Origin: Paenibacillus_AB hodogayensis
GTDB taxonomy: Bacteria; Bacillota; Bacilli; Paenibacillales; NBRC-103111
Length of the DNA: 64,000 nucleotides
Assembly (NCBI RefSeq): GCF_039536325.1
Contig: NZ_BAAAYO010000013.1
Span: 186,001-250,000 of the forward strand
Reading direction: 5' to 3'
Made by a program: the position numbers and the translations under genes. Below the pieces are notes generated by a model. It did not search any database. It saw nothing but the letters and a program-made list of their open reading frames with translations, and had not been told where the DNA came from. Shown in pieces: positions 41,942 through 50,682 of this stretch. How positions within the stretch are numbered: position 1 is the first letter of the stretch; the number at the start of each line of letters is the position of its first letter.

Positions 41942-42685
41942 ATGGGGAAAACATTCGCGGACAAAGTGGTGCTCGTGACGGGTGCCTCGAGAGGAATCGG
42001 ACGCACGATCGCCGAGCAGTTTGCGGACAACGGGGCGAAAGTCGCCATTAATTATAACAGCAGCAGCAGCGCGGCCGATGAAGTCGTCTCCCGGATCCGG
42101 CAAAACGGCGGAGAGGCAATAGCGGTTCAAGCCGACATCAGCCGGGTCGGCGATGTGCGCAAGCTGTTCGAAGCCGTCCTCCAGGCTTACGGCCGGATCG
42201 ATATTTTGGTGAACAACGCCGGCGTTATGATGACTAAGCCGATCGAAGCGTTTACCGAAGAAGATTTCGACCGACTCTTCGACAGCAACGTCAAGGGCAC
42301 GTTCTTCGCTTGCCAGCAAGCCGTCCTTCACATGTCACCTGGCGGACGCATCATTAACTTTTCCACATCCGTAGCCGGCTCGATGTTTCCTCAATATAGC
42401 TTGTACGCGGGTACGAAAGGCGCGGTCGAGCAAATTACCCGGCAGTTGGCCAGAGAACTGGGTCCCAAGGGTATACTGATCAATGCCATAGCTCCCGGAC
42501 CGATCAACACCGAATTGTTTACGCAAGGGAAATCCGCAGCCCAGATCGACGCGATCAAAAATATGAACGCCTTCGGCCGCTTGGGCGAGACGGAGGATAT
42601 TGCCGGCACGGTGCTGTTCCTGGCCAGCGAGGGAGCGCAATGGATTACCGGGCAGACGATTCGGGTCAATGGCGGCTTCGTGTGA
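41942..42685 (+). CDS. SDR family oxidoreductase
   Basis: 247-residue classical SDR. TGASRGIGRTIAEQF cofactor loop, NNAGVMM, catalytic Ser in FSTSVAG, YAGTKGAVEQ with the YxxxK pair, and C-terminal ITGQTIRVNGGFV. An Asn-Tyr-Asn after strand 2 (AINYNSSS) favours NADP(H). ATG at 41942 is seven bases after AAGGAGAGG. It is divergent from the HxlR regulator and probably repressed by it. Confidence 0.92.
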   Translation: MGKTFADKVVLVTGASRGIGRTIAEQFADNGAKVAINYNSSSSAADEVVSRIRQNGGEAIAVQADISRVGDVRKLFEAVLQAYGRIDILVNNAGVMMTKPIEAFTEEDFDRLFDSNVKGTFFACQQAVLHMSPGGRIINFSTSVAGSMFPQYSLYAGTKGAVEQITRQLARELGPKGILINAIAPGPINTELFTQGKSAAQIDAIKNMNAFGRLGETEDIAGTVLFLASEGAQWITGQTIRVNGGFV

Positions 42686-42717
42686 CAGAACTTCGAGCGA
42701 CTATACCATGAAAAAAC

Positions 42718-42745
42718 AAAACCGGCGCCTAATGGGCCGGTTTTT
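42718..42745. terminator. Bidirectional terminator after the SDR gene
   Basis: AAAACCGGC (42718-42726) pairs with 42736-42744 and is followed by TTTTT on the plus strand and by TTTTGTTTTTT on the minus strand. Confidence 0.85.
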
Positions 42746-42813
42746 GCGCATTCAATCAAGAGCGGGGTTATTTTGACTTAAGGCGGATGAACATGGACCT
42801 TTCACCGCTGCCG

Positions 42814-42978
42814 CTACAGCGAAGAGGAGCGGCGTTTGCCGCGCACGGCGCCGGCCCGATCCTTCAGCACCCGTTCGGCGGCGACGGATGGACGCCAACG
42901 GTCATCTTCGTCCTCCCACTCGGCGTATTCGTCGAGGTGGGTATCGATCGCTATGATTCGCTCGTCGCTATTCTCCAT
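42814..42978 (-). CDS. Small charged protein (54 aa), hypothetical
   Basis: A short frame starting at an ATG with GGGGGAGGG just upstream. The sequence is acidic in the middle (THLDEYAEWEDEDDRWRP) and ends basic (AVRGKRRSSSL). There is no membrane segment. It lies downstream of the RNA helicase on the same strand and ahead of a bidirectional terminator, which favours a real gene, but the length is small and no family is recognised. Confidence 0.45.
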   Translation of the reverse strand: MENSDERIIAIDTHLDEYAEWEDEDDRWRPSVAAERVLKDRAGAVRGKRRSSSL

Positions 42979-43186
42979 AACCCTCCCCCGCTCCTACTCG
43001 CCTTGGTTTTGTCTTACCCAGCGTGAAATCCAAGCTGTATCCTTTAGCGTATGCCAGGCAGGTCCTTTTCGCGCCGCGTGAAAGCAAAGATGAGCTTCCG
43101 TCGGTCAGTGTCGTGTCGCCTCAGGGCACTCATCCGAAGCCAAACGCCCAGGCCCATACGGTTCTAAAAGCCCATCGTCTTTACGG

Positions 43187-44413
43187 TTATCGTCTTCTCG
43201 CTTCCCTCGGCTTGGCCGGCTTCCGCGATGCAGCCTGGGCCGGGACGGCCTCCGCCTTTGCCGCTGCAGGCACGCTTTGCATCGGGTAGGGGTGGTCCTT
43301 CACTTTAGGAATCGTCTTCTTGATCAGCTTCTCGATATCTTTCAAATACGGCAGCTCTTCTTCCTCGCAGAACGAAATGGCAATTCCGCTCATTCCCGCT
43401 CGACCGGTACGGCCAATCCGGTGAACGTACGTTTCCGGAATGTTCGGCAGGTTGAAGTTGACGACATGCGACAATTCCTCGATATCGATGCCTCTGGCGG
43501 CAATGTCCGTCGCGACCAGCACGCGCGTCGTTCCGCTCTTGAAATTGTTCAAGGCCGCTTGACGGGCATTCTGCGACTTGTCTCCATGAATCGCTTGAGC
43601 GGCGATCTTCGCTTTCGTCAGCCCGCGCGCCACGCGATCGGCTCCATGTTTCGTCCGGGTGAACACCAACGCCGACACGATCGACGGGTCCTGCAGCAGA
43701 TGGTTCAGCAGAGCCAGCTTGTTTTCCTTGTTTACCAAATAAACCGATTGCTCGATCCGATCCACAGTCGAAGACACCGGCGTAATCTCCACTTTCACCG
43801 GGTCCTTGAGCAGCGTCTGAACGAGCTTGGAGATTTCCGGCGGCATCGTCGCCGAGAAGAACAACGTTTGCCGGGACGTCGGCAGTTTGGCAATGATCTT
43901 CTTCATATCGTTGATGAAGCCCATATCGAGCATTCGGTCGGCTTCGTCGAGTACGAGAATTTGGACGTGGCGCAAATCGACGAGATTCTGATTCATCAGA
44001 TCGATGAGCCGCCCCGGCGTGGCAATGACAATATCCGCGCCCTGCTCCAGCCAGCGCTCCTGCTCCTTTTGCGATACGCCGCCTACAATCGCGATATTGC
44101 GCAGATTCGTGAATTGGCCGTACGCCTTCATGTTGTCCGAGATTTGCAGAGCCAGCTCGCGGGTCGGCGTCAAAATCAACGAGCGAATGCGCCGTTTCGA
44201 GCCGTTAACCGCCTGCTGCTGGCTTAACCGCTGAATAATCGGCAGCGAAAAGGCCGCCGTCTTGCCGGTTCCCGTCTGTGCGCAGCCGAACAAATCCCGG
44301 CCTTCCAGCACCGGCGGAATAGCCTGCTCCTGAATCGGTGTCGGAGCCGTATAGTTTTCCTTGCTCAGCGCCTTTAGAATGGGGGGGATCAATTTCAAGT
44401 CCTCGAATGTCAT
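43187..44413 (-). CDS. DEAD-box ATP-dependent RNA helicase (RhlE/CshA-like)
   Basis: 408 residues with all motifs: Q-motif (PTPIQEQAIP), I AQTGTGKTAAF, Ia PTRELA, TPGR, II DEAD in VLDEADRMLDMGF, III SAT, V ATDIAARGID, VI HRIGRTGRAG. The tail after motif VI is short and Ala/Lys/Arg-rich, resembling RhlE. ATG at 44413 follows AAAGGAG; the longer frame adds a segment without family match. Role: RNA unwinding in ribosome assembly or decay, often cold-related. Confidence 0.95.
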   Translation of the reverse strand: MTFEDLKLIPPILKALSKENYTAPTPIQEQAIPPVLEGRDLFGCAQTGTGKTAAFSLPIIQRLSQQQAVNGSKRRIRSLILTPTRELALQISDNMKAYGQFTNLRNIAIVGGVSQKEQERWLEQGADIVIATPGRLIDLMNQNLVDLRHVQILVLDEADRMLDMGFINDMKKIIAKLPTSRQTLFFSATMPPEISKLVQTLLKDPVKVEITPVSSTVDRIEQSVYLVNKENKLALLNHLLQDPSIVSALVFTRTKHGADRVARGLTKAKIAAQAIHGDKSQNARQAALNNFKSGTTRVLVATDIAARGIDIEELSHVVNFNLPNIPETYVHRIGRTGRAGMSGIAISFCEEEELPYLKDIEKLIKKTIPKVKDHPYPMQSVPAAAKAEAVPAQAASRKPAKPREARRR

Positions 44414-44608
44414 GGGGTCTCCTTTAAAGTGAAAAGCATATATTGGGTCCAAGTGGGCTGGCAACGATTCATCGCAAACCTTCCTATAAGTCATATCATA
44501 TCTGGTTGTGCAGATCAATGCCGATCGAATCATCGCCGTAATACTCCACCTAGAGGGGAGCAGGTTCCGATGGCGAATAAGTCTCTTTCCGACGGTTCTA
44601 AGGAGAGG

Positions 44609-45118
44609 TTAGTCGTATTTCCACTGCAGCTGACCTTTTCTCATCTTGGCGATGTACATGATTTGTCCCGTATGGTTATGGACTTCCCTCACCATTTGGA
44701 TCATCAGGTTGAGCACGGTCGTTTGATTGTTTACCGCACTGTGGGTCAGCGAAGCCTTGTCCAGATAAGGCTGAGTCAGCAGCAGCGCAGGCTGACCCTT
44801 TAGGTGCTCCAAGTACTGGATCACGATATCGAACGCTTCGCCGCTCAGGTTCGTGGCCTGCTCATTGGACAAATATAGTCCCCTCTCAAATTCGCTCTGC
44901 CGGTCTCTGATATCCGGCACTCCCTTGAAAATCGTCTCGATCCGTTGATGTACGGTTCCTCTGATGTGCGCGATCAAATTCGCGATACTGTTGCTCTCCG
45001 GAGTCGGCGCCCACACGATATCTTCATCGCTCAACTGCCCGAGGGCCTGAAGCACCCATTTCTTCTCTGCTCTAAACTTGCCCAGCATGCTGTCCAGAAG
45101 CAAAAGGGACACATCCAT
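44609..45118 (-). CDS. DinB family protein
   Basis: 169 residues, a four-helix-bundle metal-binding DinB/YfiT-like protein. It opens with LLLDSMLGKFRAEKKWVLQAL and has metal-ligand His candidates in LIAHIRGTVHQRIE and REVHNHTGQIMYI. Founding member dinB of Bacillus is damage-inducible, and some relatives are thiol transferases. AAAGGGTC precedes the ATG. A matching SOS box overlaps the promoter. Confidence 0.88.
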   Translation of the reverse strand: MDVSLLLLDSMLGKFRAEKKWVLQALGQLSDEDIVWAPTPESNSIANLIAHIRGTVHQRIETIFKGVPDIRDRQSEFERGLYLSNEQATNLSGEAFDIVIQYLEHLKGQPALLLTQPYLDKASLTHSAVNNQTTVLNLMIQMVREVHNHTGQIMYIAKMRKGQLQWKYD

Positions 45119-45162
45119 AGCGCACGACCCTTTCTATTTCCGCTTTTTGCAAAAAGTATAGC

Positions 45163-45174
45163 AAACATACGTTC
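45163..45174 (-). promoter_or_regulatory. LexA (SOS) box upstream of the DinB gene
   Basis: On the minus strand GAACGTATGTTT fits the Gram-positive LexA core GAAC-RNRY-GTTY exactly; flanking bases deviate. It lies directly upstream of a TATACT -10 box (45155-45160), about 45 bases before the start codon. Confidence 0.65.
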
Positions 45175-45197
45175 TTATGTATATGGGAACATAAGAA
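45172..45197. repeat. Inverted repeat in the DinB/RidA intergenic region
   Basis: Perfect 9-bp arms TTCTTATGT (45172-45180) and ACATAAGAA (45189-45197) overlap one end of the SOS box. It could extend regulation or simply be a hairpin. Confidence 0.5.
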
Positions 45198-45200
45198 ACA

Positions 45201-45235
45201 AAAGCGCCTCCTCCGACGCAGCGGGAAGGCGCTTT
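45201..45235 (-). terminator. Terminator of the peptide-utilisation cluster after ridA
   Basis: AAAGCGCC (45201-45208) pairs with 45228-45235 and is followed on the minus strand by TTTTGTTTCTT. It ends the long operon five bases after the RidA stop. Confidence 0.75.
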
Positions 45236-45239
45236 ATTA

Positions 45240-45704
45240 TCAGTCTTTCAACTTCACAATCATTTCGATCTCGACTGGCGTATGGAAGGGCAGTTCCGAC
45301 GTGCCGATTGCGGAACGGGCGTGACGGCCGTTCTCGCCAAACACTGCTTCGAGCAGCTCCGACGCTCCGTTAATGACATACGGCTGATCGGCGAAACCTT
45401 CCGCACTGTTGACGAACGCCAATAGCTTGACGATGCGGTCGATACGGTCAAGATCCCCCAGATGCTCCTGCAGGACGGAAAGCAGATTGATCATCGTCTG
45501 GCGAGAAGCCTCCTGCCCCTGCTCAATGGTCAGCTCTTTGCCCAGCTTCCCCTTATACATGAGCGTGCCGTTCACCCGGCAGTCGTTGCCCGAAGTGTAG
45601 ACCAAGTTGTTAACCGTTACGGCCGACACATACCGGGCAGCCGTTGGCGGCGGTTCCGGCAGTTCAATCCCCAAAGCTTTCAAACGTTCGACAATGATAC
45701 CCAT
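45240..45704 (-). CDS. ridA: RidA family (YjgF/Rid) enamine/imine deaminase
   Basis: 154 residues. RidA hydrolyses reactive 2-aminoacrylate or iminium intermediates released by PLP enzymes. The active-site Arg is in ARSAIGTSELPF, the Glu in VEIEMIVKL, and the N-terminal AARYVSAVTVNNLVYTSG strand is typical. It is slightly longer than classical RidA (about 128), as in the Rid subgroup with an N-terminal extension. GGAGG precedes ATG. Its position as last gene of a cluster with a threonine-synthase-like PLP enzyme suggests it handles that enzyme's by-product. Confidence 0.9.
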   Translation of the reverse strand: MGIIVERLKALGIELPEPPPTAARYVSAVTVNNLVYTSGNDCRVNGTLMYKGKLGKELTIEQGQEASRQTMINLLSVLQEHLGDLDRIDRIVKLLAFVNSAEGFADQPYVINGASELLEAVFGENGRHARSAIGTSELPFHTPVEIEMIVKLKD

Positions 45705-45739
45705 TACTCCAAAATCCTCCCCAGTCCTATTAGTCTTCT

Positions 45740-46825
45740 TTATCGCAGCTGGCGATTAAGCCCCGTGATGCCCAGACCAGGGACCGAAGGAAGCCGGATG
45801 CGGCTCCCCTCGTACACTGCCCCGCCGCAAACCGCATCATATACGGTCATCAAAGGCGCATCGAAATCGATTCGGGTGACGTTGCGCTTCGCTGCGGCAA
45901 AATGCGATGCGGCCGTTATCGCAATTCTCGACTCCACCATACTGCCCATCATACACTCGACGCCGCAAGACTCGGCGATCCGGTTGATCGTGTCCGCACG
46001 GGAGATCCCGCCCGACTTCATCAGCTTAATATTGAACAGGTCGACCGCACGGTGATTGAGCAGTTCTAAAGCATCGGCCGGACTGAACAGGCTCTCGTCC
46101 GCCATGATCGGCGTATCTACCGCATCCGTCACCTGCTTCATGCCGACGAAGTCCCGAGCCTGAACCGGCTGCTCGACCAATTCAATATCGAACCCGGCAT
46201 CTTCCATCGCGCGAATGGCGCGAATCGCGGATTTCGCCTCCCATCCCTGGTTGGCGTCGATTCTCAGCTTGATATCCGGTCCGATCCGCTCCCGGATGGA
46301 ACGAACGCGCTGCAGATCGGTCGATATATCGTCAAGACCGACTTTGATTTTCAGAACGGAGAAGCCGCTTTGCACATAGCCGGCCGCATCGTCCGCCATC
46401 TCCGCGGGGTCGTTGACGCTGACGGTATAATCGGTCTCGATCTCGCTGCGGTAACCGCCGAGCAGCCGGTAAAGCGGTAGCGAACAGCTTTGGGCGATCA
46501 GATCGTAAAGCGCCATATCGATCGCGGCTTTCCCGCTCGTATTGTTGACCGCAGACCGCTGGAGCAGGGCGAATAGCCGCTCTGCATCCAGCGGGTCCTG
46601 ACCGATCAGCCGGGGGCGGACAAGCTGGATAAACGCTTCGATGCTTTCCAAGCTATCGCCCGTAATGGCGACGGTCGGCGGGGCTTCGCCCCAACCGACC
46701 TTGCCGTCGTCGCATACGATGCGCACGATGACCGAATGCGCCGTGTCAACCGTCCTGAGCGCGGTTTTGAACGGTTTTTTCAGAGGAACGCTCAGCCGTT
46801 CCGTTTCAATATCCGCGATATGCAT
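45740..46825 (-). CDS. Dipeptide epimerase (L-Ala-D/L-Glu epimerase-like, enolase superfamily)
   Basis: 361 residues. Catalytic K-x-K is in LKIKVGL, metal ligands are in RIDANQGW, VEQPV and MADES, and the second catalytic Lys is in FNIKLMKSGGIS, the pattern of the muconate-lactonising subgroup. In Bacillus the enzyme YkfB epimerises murein L-Ala-D-Glu to L-Ala-L-Glu. ATG at 46825 is behind AAGGAG. The neighbouring dipeptide transporter and peptidases support this role. Confidence 0.9.
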   Translation of the reverse strand: MHIADIETERLSVPLKKPFKTALRTVDTAHSVIVRIVCDDGKVGWGEAPPTVAITGDSLESIEAFIQLVRPRLIGQDPLDAERLFALLQRSAVNNTSGKAAIDMALYDLIAQSCSLPLYRLLGGYRSEIETDYTVSVNDPAEMADDAAGYVQSGFSVLKIKVGLDDISTDLQRVRSIRERIGPDIKLRIDANQGWEAKSAIRAIRAMEDAGFDIELVEQPVQARDFVGMKQVTDAVDTPIMADESLFSPADALELLNHRAVDLFNIKLMKSGGISRADTINRIAESCGVECMMGSMVESRIAITAASHFAAAKRNVTRIDFDAPLMTVYDAVCGGAVYEGSRIRLPSVPGLGITGLNRQLR

Positions 46826-46835
46826 GACAATCTCC

Positions 46836-47894
46836 TTATCGCCGTTCTGCCGCCTTCGCGGCAAGAAGCGCGAGGTTGTGAAATATGGCCCGAGCCCGCT
46901 TGATCGCCGGGTTGTCCCGGGTCGGATGAACGCGATTGGTCAGCAGAATGGCGAACACATCCTGCTCCGGGTCCATCCACAGGCTCGTTCCCGTAAAACC
47001 GGTATGGCCGTACGAGCTTGGCGAGAACAGCTCTCCCGCCGGAGAATGCTCCTCGTCCTTCCCCTGCCAGCCGAGTCCCCGCGCCAGCTTCAGCTTCGGG
47101 GTATGGTTGCGGGTCATCAGCCGGACCGTCTCCGGCTTCAGCCACTCGGTCCGGCGGCCCTGGCCGGCCTGGAGCATCGCCTGGCAGAGGAGGCTCATAT
47201 CGTCCACGGTGCTGAATAAGCCGGCATGACCGGCGATACCGCCGAGCACGACGGCATTCTCATCGTGCACCTCCCCCCGCACAAGGCGGCCCCTCCACGG
47301 GCAGTATTCCGTCGCGGCGATGCGCGGCAGCAGCTGCTCCGGCGGATTGAACCGCGTTTCCTCCATACCGAGCGGCCCGAATACCGTCTCCTGCAAAATG
47401 TCGTCCAGTCGCTTACCGGCAATGGCTTCCAAGATGCAGCCCAGTATCATATAGCCTTGCGACGTATATTCCACGTCCGTTCCCGGCGCATACCGCAGCG
47501 GCAGCGCCCGGACGGCGGCCATCAACTCGTCCTTGACCGGGGCCGTCTTGTAAAGCGGCTGCTGTCCGGGGATGCCGCCGGAATGCGTCAACAGCTGGCG
47601 CAGCGTAATATTCGCTTTGTCCGTATCCGTATAATCCGGCAAAAAGTCGGCGATTGTCTCGTCCAGAGAAAGCTCTCCCCGTTCCAAATACGTCATGAAC
47701 GGAAGCATCGCAATCGGCTTCGTCACGCTTGCCAAATCCCAGATACTGTCCAGTCGCGCTTCTTCTCCATCCCAGCTAAGCGTGCCGACCGCGCCGCGGG
47801 CGATAACGCCCGCCGAATCGCCGACTGCATAGACAGCGCCAGAGAAGACGCGACGGTCCCGGCATTGCCGCAAAAACGTTTCTATAGGATTCAT
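46836..47894 (-). CDS. Beta-lactamase-related serine hydrolase
   Basis: 352 residues of the class C/AmpH-EstB fold. The SxxK motif is SVTKPI near residue 58, the YxS/N equivalent is in YTSQGYMIL, and the third box is HTGFTGTS (HxG). No signal peptide, so it would be cytosolic, acting as esterase or D-peptidase on imported small peptides. It sits 6 bases from the M20 gene and 10 from the epimerase, clearly in the same operon. Confidence 0.88.
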   Translation of the reverse strand: MNPIETFLRQCRDRRVFSGAVYAVGDSAGVIARGAVGTLSWDGEEARLDSIWDLASVTKPIAMLPFMTYLERGELSLDETIADFLPDYTDTDKANITLRQLLTHSGGIPGQQPLYKTAPVKDELMAAVRALPLRYAPGTDVEYTSQGYMILGCILEAIAGKRLDDILQETVFGPLGMEETRFNPPEQLLPRIAATEYCPWRGRLVRGEVHDENAVVLGGIAGHAGLFSTVDDMSLLCQAMLQAGQGRRTEWLKPETVRLMTRNHTPKLKLARGLGWQGKDEEHSPAGELFSPSSYGHTGFTGTSLWMDPEQDVFAILLTNRVHPTRDNPAIKRARAIFHNLALLAAKAAERR

Positions 47895-47900
47895 TTACCG

Positions 47901-49058
47901 TCACCTGCCTAGAAATTGACGGGCTATGCGCTCATAGATCCGCACGGCCTGTTCGACTTGGGCAATCTCCACAAATTCGTCAGGCGCATGCGCCTGGTCA
48001 AGGCTGCCCGGACCGATAATAACGGTCGGGATATTGGCGATCGTCACCAGCTTGCTCATATCGCAGCCGGCGCGGAAGCCTTGGGGCGATTGCTCCTTCC
48101 CGGTAACATGCGAGACGGCTTCGAGCGCCGTATCTACAATGCGCGCCGTCGAGGGCGTTTCGGAAGGAATCGTGCCGACAACTTGCTCGATCGGGTCGAG
48201 CGACAGTTCGGGAACGTTTCGCTTCAACTCGGCCATAATCGCTTCCAGCTCGTCGTCGGCCTTCGCATGCGTTTCTCCCGGTATGAGACGACGATCGATA
48301 ATCATCTCCGCCGCACCCGGTATCGTATTCTGGCGCGTTCCGCCGCTGATGATCGTTACCGCCGCGCTGGCCGCCCCGAGCAGCGGATGAGGATCGAGCG
48401 ACAGCCGCTCGTTCAGCTTCTCGTATTCGAGGATGAACCGGGACGCATGCACGATCGCATTAATCCCCAGCTCCGGCCTGCCCGAGTGGGCGGCGCGACC
48501 GCGAAATCGCAGGCGCCGCATATATGTTCCTTTATGCGCAGAAGCCACTTCCAGTCCGGTCGGTTCGCCCACTACCGCTCCATCGGCCTGAATGCCCTTC
48601 TGAACGAGGTGAAGCGATCCGATGCCGCCCGCCTCCTCGCCCATGACCGCCGTCAGCACCAGCTTGCCGCTTACCCCTTCGGGGTTGGCGGCGACCTGTT
48701 CCAGCGCCGCCATCATGCTGACTAGACTCCCTTTCGCATCGCACGCCCCTACGCCGTACAGCTTGCCTTCGCTAATTCGCGGCTCGAAGGGCGGACTCGC
48801 CCATACTTGCCCGGCGGGGTTGTTCACATCCATGTGCGAATTGAATACAAGGCAAGGTCCGGGACCGAAGTCCAGCGTAATGATGACATTGTCCTTGCCC
48901 GGCTCTACGGTTTGCCGCTCCACCCGCGCTCCGAACGAGACGCCCCACTCCTCCAGCCAGTCGGCGACAACCGCCACTTCCCCGGGCGGGTTTGGCGTAG
49001 GCCTCGACATACAAGCGATAAGCGCCTCTATGACGCGGCTGTTCTGTTGCTCAGTCAT
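47901..49058 (-). CDS. M20 family metallopeptidase (ArgE/DapE-type)
   Basis: 385 residues. Zinc ligands are in VFNSHMDVNNP (H), GACDAKGS (D) and GEEAGGIGS (catalytic Glu pair); the dimerisation lid contains GRAAHSGRPELGINAI. Such enzymes deacylate N-acyl amino acids or cleave dipeptides in the cytosol. ATG is behind GGAGG. Its operon position between binding protein and epimerase suggests it works on the imported peptides. Confidence 0.92.
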   Translation of the reverse strand: MTEQQNSRVIEALIACMSRPTPNPPGEVAVVADWLEEWGVSFGARVERQTVEPGKDNVIITLDFGPGPCLVFNSHMDVNNPAGQVWASPPFEPRISEGKLYGVGACDAKGSLVSMMAALEQVAANPEGVSGKLVLTAVMGEEAGGIGSLHLVQKGIQADGAVVGEPTGLEVASAHKGTYMRRLRFRGRAAHSGRPELGINAIVHASRFILEYEKLNERLSLDPHPLLGAASAAVTIISGGTRQNTIPGAAEMIIDRRLIPGETHAKADDELEAIMAELKRNVPELSLDPIEQVVGTIPSETPSTARIVDTALEAVSHVTGKEQSPQGFRAGCDMSKLVTIANIPTVIIGPGSLDQAHAPDEFVEIAQVEQAVRIYERIARQFLGR

Positions 49059-49081
49059 CCGGTAATACCTCCGAGAGTCTC

Positions 49082-50614
49082 TTATTTAAAAGAAGCGGTA
49101 TACATTTTCATCAGACCGACCGGATTCGGCGTCCAGTCGACATTCGTCCGCATGCCGTACAAACCGTTGATTTGATAAAGGAAAATATAAGGCGCCTCTT
49201 CCTTCAGAATCGATTGCAGCTTGGAGAAAGCGGCTTGGCGCTTCTGCGGGTCGATGGTCAGCTCCTCTTCGTCGATCAGCTTGTCCACTTCGGCATTTAC
49301 CCAGTTATTGTAACGTCTGTCACTCTTCAGGTACGACTGGAAATTGCTCAAAGCATCCATCGTCCAGCCGGTATTGCCGATATAGTACATCGGAGCAACC
49401 TTTTTGGCCGTAATATTGGAGACCAGGGTTGTATTATCCATCAGGTTGATATTCACCTTCACGCCGATCTGTTCCAACTGCGCGGCAATGACCTGCACGC
49501 TGTTCGCATCCGGCGTAGCGGCATCGAGCTGGATCGAGAAGCCTTGCGGATAACCGGCATCCGCCAGCATTTGCTTCGCCTTTTGTACATTGTACTCAAA
49601 CGGTTTGACGCTTGCATCGTAGCCAAAGTTTTGCTTGGGCACCATCGTCGACACGCGTTCAGCATGTCCGCCCATGACGGTCTTGATCATGGTGTCGACA
49701 TCGACGGCCATGTTGAGCGCCTGGCGCACTTCTTTTTTGGCAAGCGGGCCTTGCGTCGTATTGAGCGAGATATAGAACGTACGGATTCCCGGGGACGATA
49801 CGATATTGATGCCGGACTGACCCTTCAGCTGGTCGGCGACTTCGGATTTGATGCCTGCCGCGATATCGATCTCTCCTGTGCGCAGCGCCGCAGCCATGTT
49901 GGATGGGTTCGGAATGATTTTGAAAGTCAGCTTGCTTAATTTGGCGGCTCCCTGCCAGTAGTCGGCGTTCGCTTCCATCGAGATTTGGCTGTCCTTTTGC
50001 CACGAAATGAATTTAAACGGGCCGGTCCCGACCGGACTTTTCGCGAAGTTATCGTCGCCCTTCTCTTTAATATATTGCGGGGGAACCATAACGCCGCCGA
50101 ACAACGTCATCTTGTTGGGCAGGATAGGGTCCGGACCGTTGGTAATAAACCGGACGGTAGTCGGGTTCACCACGACGACTTCCTTGACCGTCTTCAGCTC
50201 GACGATCGGCGACTTCGTATCCGGATTGTTCAGACGGTCGATACTGAACTTGACCGCGTCGGCGTTGAACGGCTCGCCGTTATGAAATTTGACTCCTTCG
50301 CGCAGCTTGAACTCCCATGTAGTGTCGTCCACGCTTTTCCATTCCGTCGCGAGCGCCGGAGCCAGCTTGTTGTCCTTGTCGCGGGCGACGAGCGTATCGA
50401 ACATATTGATCAGAATGTTCATGTCCGGCATTTTGCCTTGCTTTTGCGGATCGAGCGTACCGGCATCGAGCTCCTGACCGACCGTCAACGTAGTTTTGGC
50501 TGTCGACGGGGTTTGCGCACCGCCTTCCTTGCCTTCGGTCGTACCGCCCGCCTTGGAGCACCCGACCAACATCATCACGACACACATCGCAACAAGCATA
50601 GCTTTCAACTTCAC
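49082..50614 (-). CDS. Peptide ABC transporter substrate-binding lipoprotein (DppA/OppA family)
   Basis: 510 residues of the family 5 binding proteins. Lipobox LVGC at residues 16-19, then EGGAQTPSTAKTTLTVGQ, the conserved NILINMFDTLV, LREGVKFHNGEPFNADAVKFS and VGTGPFKF. Start is GTG, eight bases after GGGGAGGG. It belongs to the dipeptide importer whose permeases and ATPases flank it; ligand not predictable beyond peptide or similar. Confidence 0.92.
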   Translation of the reverse strand: MKLKAMLVAMCVVMMLVGCSKAGGTTEGKEGGAQTPSTAKTTLTVGQELDAGTLDPQKQGKMPDMNILINMFDTLVARDKDNKLAPALATEWKSVDDTTWEFKLREGVKFHNGEPFNADAVKFSIDRLNNPDTKSPIVELKTVKEVVVVNPTTVRFITNGPDPILPNKMTLFGGVMVPPQYIKEKGDDNFAKSPVGTGPFKFISWQKDSQISMEANADYWQGAAKLSKLTFKIIPNPSNMAAALRTGEIDIAAGIKSEVADQLKGQSGINIVSSPGIRTFYISLNTTQGPLAKKEVRQALNMAVDVDTMIKTVMGGHAERVSTMVPKQNFGYDASVKPFEYNVQKAKQMLADAGYPQGFSIQLDAATPDANSVQVIAAQLEQIGVKVNINLMDNTTLVSNITAKKVAPMYYIGNTGWTMDALSNFQSYLKSDRRYNNWVNAEVDKLIDEEELTIDPQKRQAAFSKLQSILKEEAPYIFLYQINGLYGMRTNVDWTPNPVGLMKMYTASFK

Positions 50615-50682
50615 AAGAAAACCCTCCCCAAGAATATTGGTTTGTTACAGCACGGCTACATCCACTCTCTGTCTATCTCTTT

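Noticed and set aside
42787..43026. A 79-codon plus-strand frame after the SDR terminator
   Set aside because: Antisense to the 54-residue minus-strand frame that has a ribosome site and charged, protein-like composition.
43023..43289. An 88-codon plus-strand frame overlapping the 3' end of the RNA helicase
   Set aside because: GTG start without ribosome site and about 100 bases antisense to the helicase.
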